This document shows, piece after piece, positions 43,307 to 52,949 of a stretch of DNA of 64,000 nt (its first letter is position 1; the number at the start of each line of letters is the position of its first letter). The DNA comes from Nocardioides silvaticus (lineage in GTDB: Bacteria > Actinomycetota > Actinomycetes > Propionibacteriales > Nocardioidaceae). A model generated the notes under the pieces. The model saw only the letters and a list, made by a program, of their open reading frames with translations, made no database searches and was not told where the DNA came from. The stretch lies in the NCBI RefSeq assembly GCF_003160695.1, contig NZ_QGDD01000001.1, forward strand, positions 496,001 through 560,000. Reading direction: 5' to 3'. The translations under genes were made by a program, and so were the position numbers.

Positions 43307-44462
43307 GCGGCTTGGACTCGGTCACGCACACGTCCCCACCCGCGCCGCCGTCGCCGACGTCGAAGCCCTTGCCGCCGAGCAGCAGGTCGTTGCCGCCGAG
43401 TCCCTTGAGCCGGTCGTTGCCACCGAGGCCGTTGAGGAAGTCGCCGTTGTTCGTGCCTTCGAGCACGTCCGCCTTGCGGGTGCCCTTCATGACCTCGACC
43501 GAGGCGATGGTCACCACCCGGTCGCCCCAGGTCGCCTTGCCGCCGCGCAGGCTCGCCTTCACCCCGCGCTTCACCTTCTCGAAGGTCAGGATGTCAGCAG
43601 ACTTCCCGCCGTCGGCGTGGCCGCCGCCCTTGGTCAGCACCTGGAACAGGTCCTTGCCGGAACCGCCGCGCGAGGTGCCGCCGCGCATGACGAACCGGTC
43701 GTTGCCGCCCCCACCGACGGCCACGCCGGTCTTGCGGACGATGAAGATGTCGTTGCCGGGTCCGCCCTGCGCCTCGCCGGAGCTCACCCGCAACAGGTCG
43801 TCGCCGCCGCGGCCGTCGACGACGTCGGCGCCGCCGCCACCGTCCAGGTCGTCGGTCTTGTCGCTGCCGTTGACGGTGTCGGCGAACGGGCTGCCGACGA
43901 ACCGCTCGGTGTTGCCGATCGTGTCGTGGCCGGCGCCGTCGACCACCCCTGTGGCCCAGTTGACGGTGACGGCCGCCTCTGCCTCCGCGTAGCTGACGGC
44001 GTCCTTGCCCGGGCCGCCCGTCACCAGGTCGTCGCCCGCGCTCTCGAGCGCCACGTCGCGGCCGCCGCCGCCGCGGAGGGTGTCGTTGTCGGCCTCGCCG
44101 CGCAGGATGTCGTCACCTCCGCCGCCCCGCAGCTCGTCGTCGCCGAGGTAGCCGTAGAGCTTGTCCTTGCCCTTGCCGCCGTCGATCCGGTCGTCGCCCG
44201 GGCCGCCGAAGATCCGGTCGTTGCCGGCGCCGCCGCAGACGACGTCGTTGCCATCCTTGCCGTAGAACTTGTCGTCGCCCGCCCCGAGGATCACGACGTC
44301 CGGCAGCAGGGTGCCGTTGATGACGTCGTCGTCGTCCGTGCCGGTGATCGTCGGCGTCTGGCCGAGGCAGGTCTCCCCGCCCGCGGCCGCCGGCGCGGTG
44401 AGAGTGGGAACGAGGGCGCAGGCGGGTGCGACCAGGACGAGGGCTGCGAGAGTACGACGCAT
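43293..44462 (-). CDS. Secreted RTX-like calcium-binding repeat protein
   Basis: A 389-residue protein with a signal peptide (MRRTLAALVLVAPACALVPT, cut near PAAA-GG) and two blocks of hemolysin-type nonapeptides. The first block includes GAGNDRIFGGPGDDRIDGGK and GGGGDDILRGEADNDTLRGG. The second, near the C-terminus, includes LNGLGGNDRLKGLGGNDLLL. A domain between them holds YAEAEAAVTVNWATGVVDGA, similar to the linker of other RTX proteins. Four cysteines could form disulfides. No protease or lipase domain is visible. The last codons and the stop lie inside a sequence that also occurs in the adjoining repeat array, so the 3' end may have been remodelled by it. Confidence 0.82.
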   Translation of the reverse strand: MRRTLAALVLVAPACALVPTLTAPAAAGGETCLGQTPTITGTDDDDVINGTLLPDVVILGAGDDKFYGKDGNDVVCGGAGNDRIFGGPGDDRIDGGKGKDKLYGYLGDDELRGGGGDDILRGEADNDTLRGGGGRDVALESAGDDLVTGGPGKDAVSYAEAEAAVTVNWATGVVDGAGHDTIGNTERFVGSPFADTVNGSDKTDDLDGGGGADVVDGRGGDDLLRVSSGEAQGGPGNDIFIVRKTGVAVGGGGNDRFVMRGGTSRGGSGKDLFQVLTKGGGHADGGKSADILTFEKVKRGVKASLRGGKATWGDRVVTIASVEVMKGTRKADVLEGTNNGDFLNGLGGNDRLKGLGGNDLLLGGKGFDVGDGGAGGDVCVTESKPRCEA

Positions 44463-44529
44463 GCCCGGTCAACGACGCGACCGTGCTCAGGTGCCGACCG
44501 TTCTTTACCCATCCGCCAGCTGAGACGGA

Positions 44530-45684
44530 TCAAGCCTTCCGTAACCAGCTCGACCGGAGGCTGAAGTCGAAGCGGAACTCCTCACCGGTCCGGGTCACCG
44601 ATCCCCGGCTGCCGACGATGCGGATCTTCAGCACCCGCCCGTTCCAGGCGCCGTGCCCGTCGCGCTTGCGGATCTCGAGCCGCTGGAAGTCGCCGATGCC
44701 GGGGAACCTCGCCTCGATCTTGGTCGCGGGCAGCCGGTAGCTCCACCCGTTCACCGGGTCCCAGGAGTCCTGCTTCGCCACCTGGTAGGGCACCGAACCG
44801 GCGACCGTCCAGCCGCCGTTGCTCGAGGAGAACTCGGTGAACGCCGCCTTCCCACCGCTCAGCAGCACCTCGCCGGCGGTCGCCCGGATCGCGGCGTCGC
44901 TGGCCGGGTGGCTGTCGCCGATGCCGCCGTACACCTGGCAGGACGTGGAGCTGCAGATGTCGTAGTAGGCGCGCGGGTGGTCGCGGGCGTGGTCGGCATA
45001 GGTGCGCGCTGCGACCGCCTGCGCCCGCACGGCCTCCGGGTGCCACTTCGCCGGCACCTCGCGCGGCACGACGCCGCGGAGGTAGGCCTCGAGCGCCACC
45101 ACGTTGACCGTGTCGCGGTCACCCTCGGGCGAGGTCACCGAGCGCAGCGTGCCCTGGTAGCGGCGGGTGCCGGCCGGGTCGATCAGCGAGAGCGGCTTCT
45201 TGCCGAAGAACTCGGCCTCGCCGGCCACGACCTTGTGGGAGCGCCACCGCTCGAGGAAGTACGACACCCGGGTCGACCTTCCGCCGTCGGCCGCGGTCAG
45301 CCGCCAGCGGGTCGCCCGCGGGGCGACGTCGCCGAGCTTCCACGTCTTGCCGGTCGACAGCTGCCGCACCGACAGCCCCGTCGCCTGCTGCACGATGACG
45401 TCGTCGCCGGTGTCGGAGGAGATGAGCACCTCGATGTTGCCGCGGGCGGTGCCGATCTCGAGGCGCGGGTAGTAGAACCGGAGGATCTGGCGGTAGGTCT
45501 TGTCGTGCTTCGAGGCGGCCGCCTGCGCGCCGTACTGCGACATGCCGCGGCCATGGCCGAAGCCGCGACCCTCGAGGTCCACGGCCGCCGGTCCGCGCCG
45601 GGTCTCGGTGGGCCGGGCCTGCGCAGGCGGCGCAGCGATCCCCAGCAGTGAGACTGTGAGGAGGAGTCCGAGAGCCCTGCGCAT
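44530..45684 (-). CDS. Secreted SpoIID/LytB-domain protein
   Basis: A 384-residue exported protein with a signal peptide ([20 protein letters not shown], cut near AQA-RPT). The SpoIID core is preceded by [20 protein letters not shown] and contains [20 protein letters not shown], with [20 protein letters not shown] and [20 protein letters not shown]. SpoIID proteins are lytic transglycosylases that trim peptidoglycan; in non-sporulating actinobacteria a wall-remodelling role is likely. The catalytic Glu is probably within [16 protein letters not shown] at 45684. It follows valS divergently, with the RTX gene downstream. Confidence 0.87.
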   Translation of the reverse strand: MRRALGLLLTVSLLGIAAPPAQARPTETRRGPAAVDLEGRGFGHGRGMSQYGAQAAASKHDKTYRQILRFYYPRLEIGTARGNIEVLISSDTGDDVIVQQATGLSVRQLSTGKTWKLGDVAPRATRWRLTAADGGRSTRVSYFLERWRSHKVVAGEAEFFGKKPLSLIDPAGTRRYQGTLRSVTSPEGDRDTVNVVALEAYLRGVVPREVPAKWHPEAVRAQAVAARTYADHARDHPRAYYDICSSTSCQVYGGIGDSHPASDAAIRATAGEVLLSGGKAAFTEFSSSNGGWTVAGSVPYQVAKQDSWDPVNGWSYRLPATKIEARFPGIGDFQRLEIRKRDGHGAWNGRVLKIRIVGSRGSVTRTGEEFRFDFSLRSSWLRKA

Positions 45685-45744
45685 CCGCCCGAGACTAGTG
45701 CCTCAATTCAAACCCGTGGCGCGAGCGGAATAGTCTTGTTGGCT

Positions 45745-48366
45745 ATGACCGAGATCCAGCAGGCCCCTGACCCGACGAGCACCGAGCCCGGTGCCGTCGT
45801 GGTACCGGACAAGCCTGCCCTCGAGGGTCTCGAGGAGAAGTGGGCCGAGCGGTGGAAGGCGGACTCGACGTACGCCTTCGACCGCTCGCAGCCGCGCGCG
45901 AACGTCTACTCGATCGACACGCCGCCGCCGACGGTGAGCGGCAGCCTGCACGTCGGGCACGTCTTCTCCTACACGCACACCGACCTGATCGCCCGCTACC
46001 AGCGGATGACCGGCAAGTCGGTCTTCTACCCGATGGGCTGGGACGACAACGGCCTGCCGACCGAGCGCCGGGTCCAGAACTACTTCGGCGTTCGGTGCGA
46101 CCCGTCGCTGCCGTACGACCCCGACTTCACCCCGCCGGAGAAGCCGGACGCCAAGCGGCAGATCCCGATCAGCCGCCCCAACTTCGTGGCGCTGTGCGAG
46201 CAGCTCGTCGAGGAGGACGAGAAGGTCTTCGAGTCGCTGTGGCGCACGCTCGGCCTCTCGGTCGACTGGGACGCGACCTACACGACCATCGGGCCGAAGG
46301 CGCAGGCCGTCAGCCAGCGCGCGTTCCTGCGCAACCTGGCGCGCAGCGAGGCGTACCTGCAGGAGGCGCCGACCCTCTGGGACGTCACCTTCCAGACCGC
46401 CGTCGCGCAGGCCGAGCTCGAGGCGCGCGACTACGCCGGCCACTACCACCGGATCGCCTACCACCGCGCTGACGGCTCCCCTGTGTACGTCGAGACGACG
46501 CGACCCGAGCTCGTCGCCAGCGCGGTCGCGCTGATCGCGCACCCCGACGACGAGCGCTACCAGGAGCTGTTCGGCACCACGGTCACCTCGCCGGTCTTCG
46601 GCGTCGAGATCCCGGTCCTGGCGCACCCCGCCGCCGAGATGGACAAGGGCGCCGGCATCGCGATGTGCTGCACGTTCGGTGACCTCACCGACGTCCAGTG
46701 GTGGCGCGAGCTCAACCTGCCGGTCCGTACCGTCATCGGCCGTGACGGCCGCCTCCACCGGGAGACGCCGGAGTGGCTGTCGAGCGAGACCGCCTCGGCG
46801 GCGTACGCCGACCTCGCCGGCAAGACCGTCTTCTCCGCCCGCGAGGCGATGGTCGCCAAGCTGCGCGAGACCGGCGACCTCGACGGCGAGCCGACCCCGA
46901 CCCAGCGGATGGCGAACTTCTACGAGAAGGGCGACAAGCCGCTCGAGATCGTCTCCACCCGCCAGTGGTACGTCCGCAACGGCGGCCGCGATGCATCCGT
47001 CCGCGACCAGATGATCGCGCGCGGCGCGGAGATCGAGTGGCTGCCGCCGCACATGCGGCACCGCTACGACAACTGGGTCGGCGGCCTCAACGGCGACTGG
47101 CTGATCTCGCGGCAGCGGTTCTTCGGGATCCCTTTCCCGGTCTGGTACCCGCTCGACGCGGAGGGCGAGCCCGACTACGGCAACCTCCTGCTGCCGACCG
47201 AGGCCGACCTGCCGGTCGACCCGTCGACGCAGGCGCCTGCCGGCTACACCGAGGACCAGCGCGGCAAGCCGGGCGGTTTCATCGGCGACCCCGACGTGAT
47301 GGACACCTGGGCCACCTCCTCGCTCACCCCGCACATCGCCGGCGGCTGGCTCGACGACGAGGACCTGTGGGGCCGGGTCTTCCCGATGGACCTGTGCACC
47401 CACGCCCACGACATCATCCGCACCTGGCTGTTCGGCCGGGTCGTCCGCGCCCACTTCGAGAACCACACGGTCCCGTGGTCGCACGCGATGATCTCCGGCT
47501 TCATCGTCGACCCCGACCGCAAGAAGATGTCGAAGTCCAAGGGCAACGTGGTCGTGCCCAACGAGATCCTCGACAAGTACGGCGCCGACGCGGTCCGCTG
47601 GCGCGCCGCCATCGCTCGCCCCGGCCTGGACTCGCCCTTCGACGAGACCCAGATGAAGGTCGGGCGCCGGCTGGCGATGAAGGTCCTCAACGCCTCGAAG
47701 TTCGTGCTCGGCTCGGTCGGTGCTGTGGAGTTCTCGCCTGCCGCGGTCAGCGAGCCCGTCGACACCGCTCTCCTGGGCAGGCTGGCCTCGGTGGTCAACC
47801 GGGCGACCGAGGCGTTCGAGGCCTACGACTACACCACCTCCCTCGAGGTCACCGAGAAGTTCTTCTGGGAGTTCTGCGACGACTACCTGGAGCTGGTGAA
47901 GGAGCGCGCGTACGGCGGCGAGGACGCCGCCTCGCTCCCCTCCACCTCCGCCAAGGCCACCCTCGCCCTGGCACTGCACGTCCAGCTCCGGTTGCTGGCC
48001 CCGTTCCTGCCCTACGTGACCGAGGAAGTCTGGTCGTGGTGGCAGGAGGGCTCGGTCCACCGCGCCTCCTGGCCGACGGTCACCGAGCTCGGCTCCGCCA
48101 GCGCCGCCGACGGTTCCGCCATCGACGCCGTCGCCGCTGCGCTCGCCGGCATCCGCGGCGCCAAGTCGACCGCCAAGGTCAGCATGCGCACCGAGCTGTC
48201 CCGGGTCGAGATCACCGGCCCCGAAGCGCTCATCAAGCACGCCGAGCTCGCCACCACCGACCTCCGCGCCGCCGGCAAGATCACCGGCGACCTCGTCTTC
48301 ACCATCTCCGACGAGAGGACCGACCTGACGGTCGAGGCGGAGATCGCCCCGCCGCCGGCCGAGTAG
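45745..48366 (+). CDS. valS: Valyl-tRNA synthetase, archaeal-like type
   Basis: Charges tRNA-Val with valine. The 873-residue class I enzyme has the HIGH motif as HVGH (residues 69-72) in [20 protein letters not shown], and KMSKS at about 594-598 in [14 protein letters not shown]. Between them are the editing domain ([20 protein letters not shown]) and an anticodon-binding region after 650. The text around HIGH, with [20 protein letters not shown], is the archaeal/Rickettsia form rather than the usual bacterial GTDHAGIATQ form, and no C-terminal coiled-coil arm is seen. ATG at 45745 is preferred to the TTG at 45736. Confidence 0.93.
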   Translation: MTEIQQAPDPTSTEPGAVVVPDKPALEGLEEKWAERWKADSTYAFDRSQPRANVYSIDTPPPTVSGSLHVGHVFSYTHTDLIARYQRMTGKSVFYPMGWDDNGLPTERRVQNYFGVRCDPSLPYDPDFTPPEKPDAKRQIPISRPNFVALCEQLVEEDEKVFESLWRTLGLSVDWDATYTTIGPKAQAVSQRAFLRNLARSEAYLQEAPTLWDVTFQTAVAQAELEARDYAGHYHRIAYHRADGSPVYVETTRPELVASAVALIAHPDDERYQELFGTTVTSPVFGVEIPVLAHPAAEMDKGAGIAMCCTFGDLTDVQWWRELNLPVRTVIGRDGRLHRETPEWLSSETASAAYADLAGKTVFSAREAMVAKLRETGDLDGEPTPTQRMANFYEKGDKPLEIVSTRQWYVRNGGRDASVRDQMIARGAEIEWLPPHMRHRYDNWVGGLNGDWLISRQRFFGIPFPVWYPLDAEGEPDYGNLLLPTEADLPVDPSTQAPAGYTEDQRGKPGGFIGDPDVMDTWATSSLTPHIAGGWLDDEDLWGRVFPMDLCTHAHDIIRTWLFGRVVRAHFENHTVPWSHAMISGFIVDPDRKKMSKSKGNVVVPNEILDKYGADAVRWRAAIARPGLDSPFDETQMKVGRRLAMKVLNASKFVLGSVGAVEFSPAAVSEPVDTALLGRLASVVNRATEAFEAYDYTTSLEVTEKFFWEFCDDYLELVKERAYGGEDAASLPSTSAKATLALALHVQLRLLAPFLPYVTEEVWSWWQEGSVHRASWPTVTELGSASAADGSAIDAVAAALAGIRGAKSTAKVSMRTELSRVEITGPEALIKHAELATTDLRAAGKITGDLVFTISDERTDLTVEAEIAPPPAE

Positions 48367-48382
48367 CTCGCTCGGCCTGGTC

Positions 48383-48455
48383 GGTCGAGCTTGTCGAGAC
48401 CAAGACCATCGGTGGTCGAGTAGGCCGAGGCGCTAGCCGAGGCCGTATCGAGACC
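48383..48455 (+). repeat. Two dispersed repeat units behind valS
   Basis: GGTCGAGCTTGTCGAGACC at 48383-48401 belongs to the family translated in purE and accD. The unit from GGTGGTCGAGTAG at 48411 to CGAGACC at 48455 is a half-element like the one at 4214-4258. The 132-bp gap after valS holds no gene. Confidence 0.8.
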
Positions 48456-48498
48456 CGGTGACGTACCCGCCGACAGCGCGAACCGTCAGAATCGTCCG

Positions 48499-48966
48499 AT
48501 GACCGACCTCGCGGACCTCGCCCGCACCACCCTCGCCAAGAACAGGTTCATGGTGCTCGGGACCGTCGACCCGTCAGGCCGACCGCGGGTGTCTCCTGTC
48601 TGGTTCTCGCTCGTGAACCACCGGACGGTCTATTGGCTGTCCTCGCCCGACGCCCACCACTCCCAGAACATCGAGCTCCGCCCAGACGTGAGCATTGTGG
48701 TCTTCGACTCCAGCGCCGCTCCGCACACCGGCCAGGCGGTGTACCTCGAGGCCACAGCCGAACGAGTCCCCAGCGCGGAGCTGGAGGCCGCGTGCGCCGA
48801 AGCGTTCCGCGACGTGGACGAATCCCTCTCCCACACCGCCGAGAGCCTGCAGTGGGAGCCGTTCGTCCTCTACCGCGCTCACATCACGGCAGCGGAGGTC
48901 CACGTGCGCGGACGCGATTTCGGCGACGGCACCGGTACGGACCGACGGGTTCCGATCCAGTTCTGA
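48499..48966 (+). CDS. PPOX-class (pyridoxamine-oxidase-like) protein
   Basis: A 155-residue split-barrel flavin-binding-type protein: KNRFMVLGTVDPSGRPRVSP, VWFSLVNHRTVYWLSSPDAH, SIVVFDSSAAPHTGQAVYLE and a C-terminal barrel strand. Such proteins bind FMN or F420 and reduce various substrates; actinobacterial members often use F420. No cofactor-specific residue can be assigned by eye. It stands alone after the repeats, with ATG at 48499. Confidence 0.82.
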   Translation: MTDLADLARTTLAKNRFMVLGTVDPSGRPRVSPVWFSLVNHRTVYWLSSPDAHHSQNIELRPDVSIVVFDSSAAPHTGQAVYLEATAERVPSAELEAACAEAFRDVDESLSHTAESLQWEPFVLYRAHITAAEVHVRGRDFGDGTGTDRRVPIQF

Positions 48967-49059
48967 CAACACTCGCCCGGTTCACGGCAATCGCCAGACA
49001 AGCCCTCCATTCCGACGTACTGTCCCAGCCTCGTGTGACACCCGTACCTGGAGGATCTC

Positions 49060-50241
49060 GTGCATCGTCGGCTCGTTCTCGGTCTACTCACCGTCATGCT
49101 GGGCGCGCTCTGCTCGCTGGTCGCGTCGCCTCCGGCATCGGCCGCAGATCGTGACTGCAGCGACTTCGCGAGCCAGCGTGCTGCCCAGATCTTCTTCCTG
49201 AACCACGGTGGACCGCGCTCGGACCCGCACCGATTGGACAGCGACGGCGACGGGATCGCGTGCGAGACGAACCCCGCGCCGTACTACTACGGCACCACGC
49301 CTCCGGGCGGCGGAAGTGACAACCCGCCACCGGGGCCGACCGCCGTCAAGTCCACCGTCCAGCTCAGCCTGGACCCCGGCAAGCGGATCACCGGCGAGTC
49401 CTACCGGCTGAAGGTCACGGTCAAACCCGCCATCAGCCGAAAGGTCGCCATCCAGCGGAAGGTGAACGGCCGCTGGAAGTCGTTCGCTTCAGGGACCACC
49501 AGCCGTGCCGGCAAGTTCTCGAAAGCTCTCGAGGCGCCGAAGGCCAAGGTGACGTATCGCGCCACCGTGCAGACAGTCACGAAGGGCAACAAGAAGTACT
49601 CGGCCGCGATGAGCAAGGCCCGCACTCTCTCGATCCAGCGTCAGCTGGTCGAGCTGTCGTTCGACGACCGTAATGTCGCCGAAGGCGACCAGGTCCAGGC
49701 TTCCGTTCAGGCGAGCCCCGTGCGGACAGATCGGCCGGTGACCTTGCAGAAACGGACCGCCGGCACGTGGGAGACGGTGAGGACCGGCACCTTGAACCGT
49801 CGTGGCCGGGCCAGCTTCACGGTCAAGCCCGAGCTCGGCCAGAACGCCTATCGCGCCGTCGTGCTCCGCTTCAAGGGAGCAGTGCCGGCGCATTCCGACA
49901 CCGAGACGGTCACCGCCGCCGACGTGACGCCTCCGCCGGTGCCCTTCAACCTCGTGGCCACGCCCGGTGACGCGACGGTCCAGCTCAGCTGGTCGCGCAA
50001 CCTCACCCCGGACTTCGCCCGCCACGACGTGTACCTGCGCACCGACACCACCACCTGGACCCTCGTGACCTCGACCCCCTCCCAGAGCGTGGAGATCACG
50101 TCGCTCCAGAACGGCACGACGTACTGGTTCGCGGTCACGAGCGTGGACAGCAGCGGCAACGCCTCGGCGAAGTCGATCGAGGTGTCCGCGACCCCCGCCG
50201 GCGCTGCTCCGAGGCAGCCTCGTCGCCTCGTGCTGAGGTGA
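49060..50241 (+). CDS. Secreted excalibur + Ig-like + fibronectin III protein
   Basis: A 393-residue exported protein. The signal peptide is MHRRLVLGLLTVMLGALCSL (cut near ASA-ADR). An excalibur domain (about residues 30-70, DCSDFASQRAAQIFFLNHGG, then LDSDGDGIACE) has a DxDxDGxxCE calcium loop. Two Ig-like beta segments follow (VQLSLDPGKRITGESYRLKV; VELSFDDRNVAEGDQVQASV). A fibronectin type III module lies near residues 289-380 (FNLVATPGDATVQLSWSRNL). GTG at 49060 has GGAGGATCTC ahead. It has no sorting signal; the tail is basic. Likely wall-associated, with unknown ligand. Confidence 0.87.
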   Translation: MHRRLVLGLLTVMLGALCSLVASPPASAADRDCSDFASQRAAQIFFLNHGGPRSDPHRLDSDGDGIACETNPAPYYYGTTPPGGGSDNPPPGPTAVKSTVQLSLDPGKRITGESYRLKVTVKPAISRKVAIQRKVNGRWKSFASGTTSRAGKFSKALEAPKAKVTYRATVQTVTKGNKKYSAAMSKARTLSIQRQLVELSFDDRNVAEGDQVQASVQASPVRTDRPVTLQKRTAGTWETVRTGTLNRRGRASFTVKPELGQNAYRAVVLRFKGAVPAHSDTETVTAADVTPPPVPFNLVATPGDATVQLSWSRNLTPDFARHDVYLRTDTTTWTLVTSTPSQSVEITSLQNGTTYWFAVTSVDSSGNASAKSIEVSATPAGAAPRQPRRLVLR

Positions 50242-50317
50242 CCTGACGGCGTCGTTGTCGTGGGCCGGCTGCCTCGCGCTGGAGGAGACCTGACCAGTCC
50301 TGTGACAGGATCTCGAG

Positions 50318-51544
50318 ATGTCGAAGGATCGGGTCCTGGCGATCATCCAGGCCGGCGGCGCGGGCGGCCGGATGGACGTCCTGACGCGCGAGACAGCGAA
50401 GCCCGCGCTGCCGTTCGCGGGTGTCTTCCAGCTCGTCGACTTCCCGCTGTCCAACCTCGCCCACAGCGGCATCAGCGACGTGTGGCTCTCGGTCTCGTTC
50501 CAGGGGTCCTCGCTGGAGGAGCAGGTCGCGAACGGCCGGCCGTGGGACCTCGACCGCACGACAGGTGGCCTCCGTCTCCTGATGCCTCAGGAGGGCACCG
50601 GGTCGACGGACGAGGAGGGCTTCGCCAAGGGCAACGCCGACGAGCTCTACCGGTTGCGTGACCAGATCCGCGCAGCCGACCCGGCGTACGTCCTGGTGAT
50701 GAGCGCCGACCACGTCTACAAGTTCGACTTCAACGATGCCCTGGCGACCCACCGCGAGCAGGATGCGGACTGCACGGTCGTGACCAGCGAGGTCTCGCTG
50801 GAGGAGGCGTCCGACCACGCGGTCGTCGAGGTCGACGAGGAGGGCACGGTCACCGACTTCGCCTACAAGCCCGACGAGCCGCGGAGTACGACGGTCGCAA
50901 CTGAGATCTTCGTCTACCGGCCGAGCACCTTGGTCGAGACCCTCGAGCAGCTGCACCGCGAGCTGGCCGCCGACAGCGGCGAGGGCGACTCCGGACTCGA
51001 GGACTTCGGCGACCACCTCCTGCCGCGACTCGTCGAGCGGCACCGCGTGGTGGCCCATCCGATGACGGGCTACTGGCGCGACCTCGGCGAGCCGCACAAG
51101 TACCTCCGAGCGCACCGCGACGTCCTCGTCGACGACCAGGGCGTCCTCGACGACCGCCGGTGGCCGATCCTCACCCGGCAGCCGCAACGGGTGCCGGCCA
51201 GGGTGCTCGAGCACGGTCGCGTCATCGACAGCATGGTCAGTCCCGGCTGCCGGGTCTCGGGCGAGGTCGTGCGCAGCGTGCTCGGTCCAGGTGTCACGGT
51301 GGAAGCCGGTGCTGTCGTTCGCGACAGCGTCGTGTTCGCCGACACCGTCATCGAGGCCGGCGCTCGACTCGACTGGGCGGTCGTGGACCGCGACTGCGTG
51401 CTCGGCCGCAACGCCGCCGTCGGCGCGCCTGCGACGGACATCGACGACCCGGATGGCGTCGTCCTCATCGGACGGGGCTCCCGCCTCGGACCAGGGACAG
51501 AGCTGGCCGCGGGCGCCCGCCTCGAGCCGGGGAGCAGCGCTTGA
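50318..51544 (+). CDS. Glucose-1-phosphate adenylyltransferase-like nucleotidyltransferase
   Basis: A 408-residue protein with the GlgC layout: a nucleotidyltransferase domain followed by a left-handed beta-helix. The N-terminal pyrophosphorylase loop reads IQAGGAGGRMDVLTRETAKP, where family members usually have GGxGxRLxPLT. VMSADHVYKFDFNDALATHR holds the metal Asp, and YWRDLGEPHKYLRAHRDVL follows. The beta-helix includes ILGPGVTVEAGAVVRDSVVF-like repeats. GlgC makes ADP-glucose for glycogen, but no glycogen genes lie nearby and the loop is altered. The substrate could be another sugar phosphate. Confidence 0.8.
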   Translation: MSKDRVLAIIQAGGAGGRMDVLTRETAKPALPFAGVFQLVDFPLSNLAHSGISDVWLSVSFQGSSLEEQVANGRPWDLDRTTGGLRLLMPQEGTGSTDEEGFAKGNADELYRLRDQIRAADPAYVLVMSADHVYKFDFNDALATHREQDADCTVVTSEVSLEEASDHAVVEVDEEGTVTDFAYKPDEPRSTTVATEIFVYRPSTLVETLEQLHRELAADSGEGDSGLEDFGDHLLPRLVERHRVVAHPMTGYWRDLGEPHKYLRAHRDVLVDDQGVLDDRRWPILTRQPQRVPARVLEHGRVIDSMVSPGCRVSGEVVRSVLGPGVTVEAGAVVRDSVVFADTVIEAGARLDWAVVDRDCVLGRNAAVGAPATDIDDPDGVVLIGRGSRLGPGTELAAGARLEPGSSA

Positions 51545-51634
51545 CGAAGGGTGCTCGCTAGCGCACCGGTGAGTTTCGGGGCCGGAACTGGTCATAGTCC
51601 ACGGACCCTTCTGTGACCACAATTGGAGCCACTC

Positions 51635-52297
51635 TTGAAGCTGTTGCTCACGTCCGGCGGCATCACCAACCCGACGATCCGCGCAGCGCTCGTCGAGCTG
51701 CTCGGCAAGCCGCTCGAGGAAGCACACGCGCTCGTCATCCCGACCGCGCAGTGGGGCCAGCCAGCGTGCAGTCCGCAGTCCGCGCGCGGCGTGGTCGCCG
51801 CGGAGGGCAGGTGGACGGCGCTCACGGGGCAGGGCTGGGCGTCGCTCGGCCTGCTCGAGCTGACCGCGCTGCCGAGCGTCGGGCAGGAGCGGTGGGAGCC
51901 GTGAGTCCGGGAGGCCGACGTGCTGTTGGCCGACGGCGGCGAGGCGACGTACCTCTGCCACTGGATGCGCGAGTCCGGCCTTGCCGACCTGCTGCCGTCG
52001 CTCGACGACAAGGTCTGGGTCGGGGTCAGCGCCGGGAGCATGGTGATGACGCCGCGGATCGGCGAGGAGTTCGTCGACTGGTCGGGCGCACCGGACGACC
52101 GGACCCTCGGGGTCGTGGACTTCTCGATCTTCCCCCACCTCGGCTTCTTCGAGACCAACACGATGGAGGCCGCGGAGGAGTGGGCGGCGAAGCTCGGCGG
52201 GCCGTCGTACGCCATCGACGAGGACACCGCGATCAAGGCCGTCGACGGCTCAGTCGAGGTGATTTCCGAGGGGCAGTGGCGAAGGTTCGAGGCCTGA
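51635..52297 (+). pseudogene. pepE: Peptidase E-like gene interrupted by an in-frame stop
   Basis: Two halves in the same frame read as a single peptidase E (type 1 glutamine amidotransferase fold, Asp-dipeptidase) of about 220 codons. The start is a TTG at 51635 (MKLLLTSGGITNPTIRAALV), broken only by a TGA at 51902-51904 (codon 90). After the stop the frame continues VREADVLLADGGEATYLCHW, and the nucleophile motif GVSAGSMVMTP follows. Relatives have Trp at that position (RWVPWVRE pattern), so TGG to TGA is the simplest change. The rest is intact with normal codon use, so the mutation is recent or a sequence error. A GTG inside the second half could start a fragment. Confidence 0.75.
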
Positions 52298-52342
52298 CCA
52301 CGACGTACGGCAGGACGAGCTCATCAACCGAGGAGGAAGCAC

Positions 52343-52912
52343 ATGCCGGATCTCATGGTCGACGTCATCACCTCGCTGGACGGGTACAGCGCAGCCGAGG
52401 GCTGGCCCGGGCTCTGGGGCATGGGCGGACCCGAGTACTTCGAATGGCTGGGCGAGGACTCGGCCGGCCGGTTCACGACGCTGATGGGCGCGACGACGTA
52501 CCGCCTGTTCGCCGGCTTCGAGGAGTCCGGGGAGGAGGACCTCAGCGAGCTGACCGCGATGGACAAGGTCGTGTTCTCCAACACGCTGGCTGAGCCGCTG
52601 AGCTGGGCGAACACCCGCCTCGTGACCGGTGACGCGGTCGACGCGGTCCGGGAGATGAAGGCGGACGGCGACAAGCCGCTGCGCACCATCGGCAGCCCGA
52701 CCCTGTGCCGGTCGCTGCTGGCCGCCGGGCTGGTGGACAAGCTCCGGACCGTGGTGTTTCCCGTGGTCACCGGCAGGACCGGCCAGGACCCGTTCTACGC
52801 CGGGTGGCCGGACGTCGCGCTCGACACGGTCCAGCACCGCACCTTCGACGGACGGCTGCAAATGATGGAGTACCTGCCGACCGTGCTGGACGGGCCACCC
52901 GCGCACGACTGA
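52343..52912 (+). CDS. Dihydrofolate reductase-family (RibD C-terminal-like) protein
   Basis: A 189-residue single-domain reductase of the DHFR/RibD_C superfamily. It shows MVDVITSLDGYSAAEGWPGL, FTTLMGATTYRLFAGFEESG, MDKVVFSNTLAEPL, KPLRTIGSPTLCRSLLAAGL and DKLRTVVFPVVTGRTGQDPF. Such stand-alone proteins are common in actinobacteria. Some are NADPH-dependent reductases, but true folate reduction is doubtful since the usual DHFR active-site Asp/Glu context is not evident. GAGGAGG lies ahead of the ATG. Confidence 0.83.
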   Translation: MPDLMVDVITSLDGYSAAEGWPGLWGMGGPEYFEWLGEDSAGRFTTLMGATTYRLFAGFEESGEEDLSELTAMDKVVFSNTLAEPLSWANTRLVTGDAVDAVREMKADGDKPLRTIGSPTLCRSLLAAGLVDKLRTVVFPVVTGRTGQDPFYAGWPDVALDTVQHRTFDGRLQMMEYLPTVLDGPPAHD

Positions 52913-52949
52913 TGTTGCCCTGTCGGCGGTCGCGCCTAGCGTCGTCCTC

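Noticed and set aside
45703..48240. An 845-codon minus-strand frame opposite valS
   Set aside because: Antisense shadow of a complete synthetase with HVGH and KMSKS; the shadow has no recognisable motifs.
51902..51904. TGA as a selenocysteine codon in peptidase E
   Set aside because: No selenocysteine insertion element is apparent after it, no selenoprotein genes are nearby, and relatives have Trp there.
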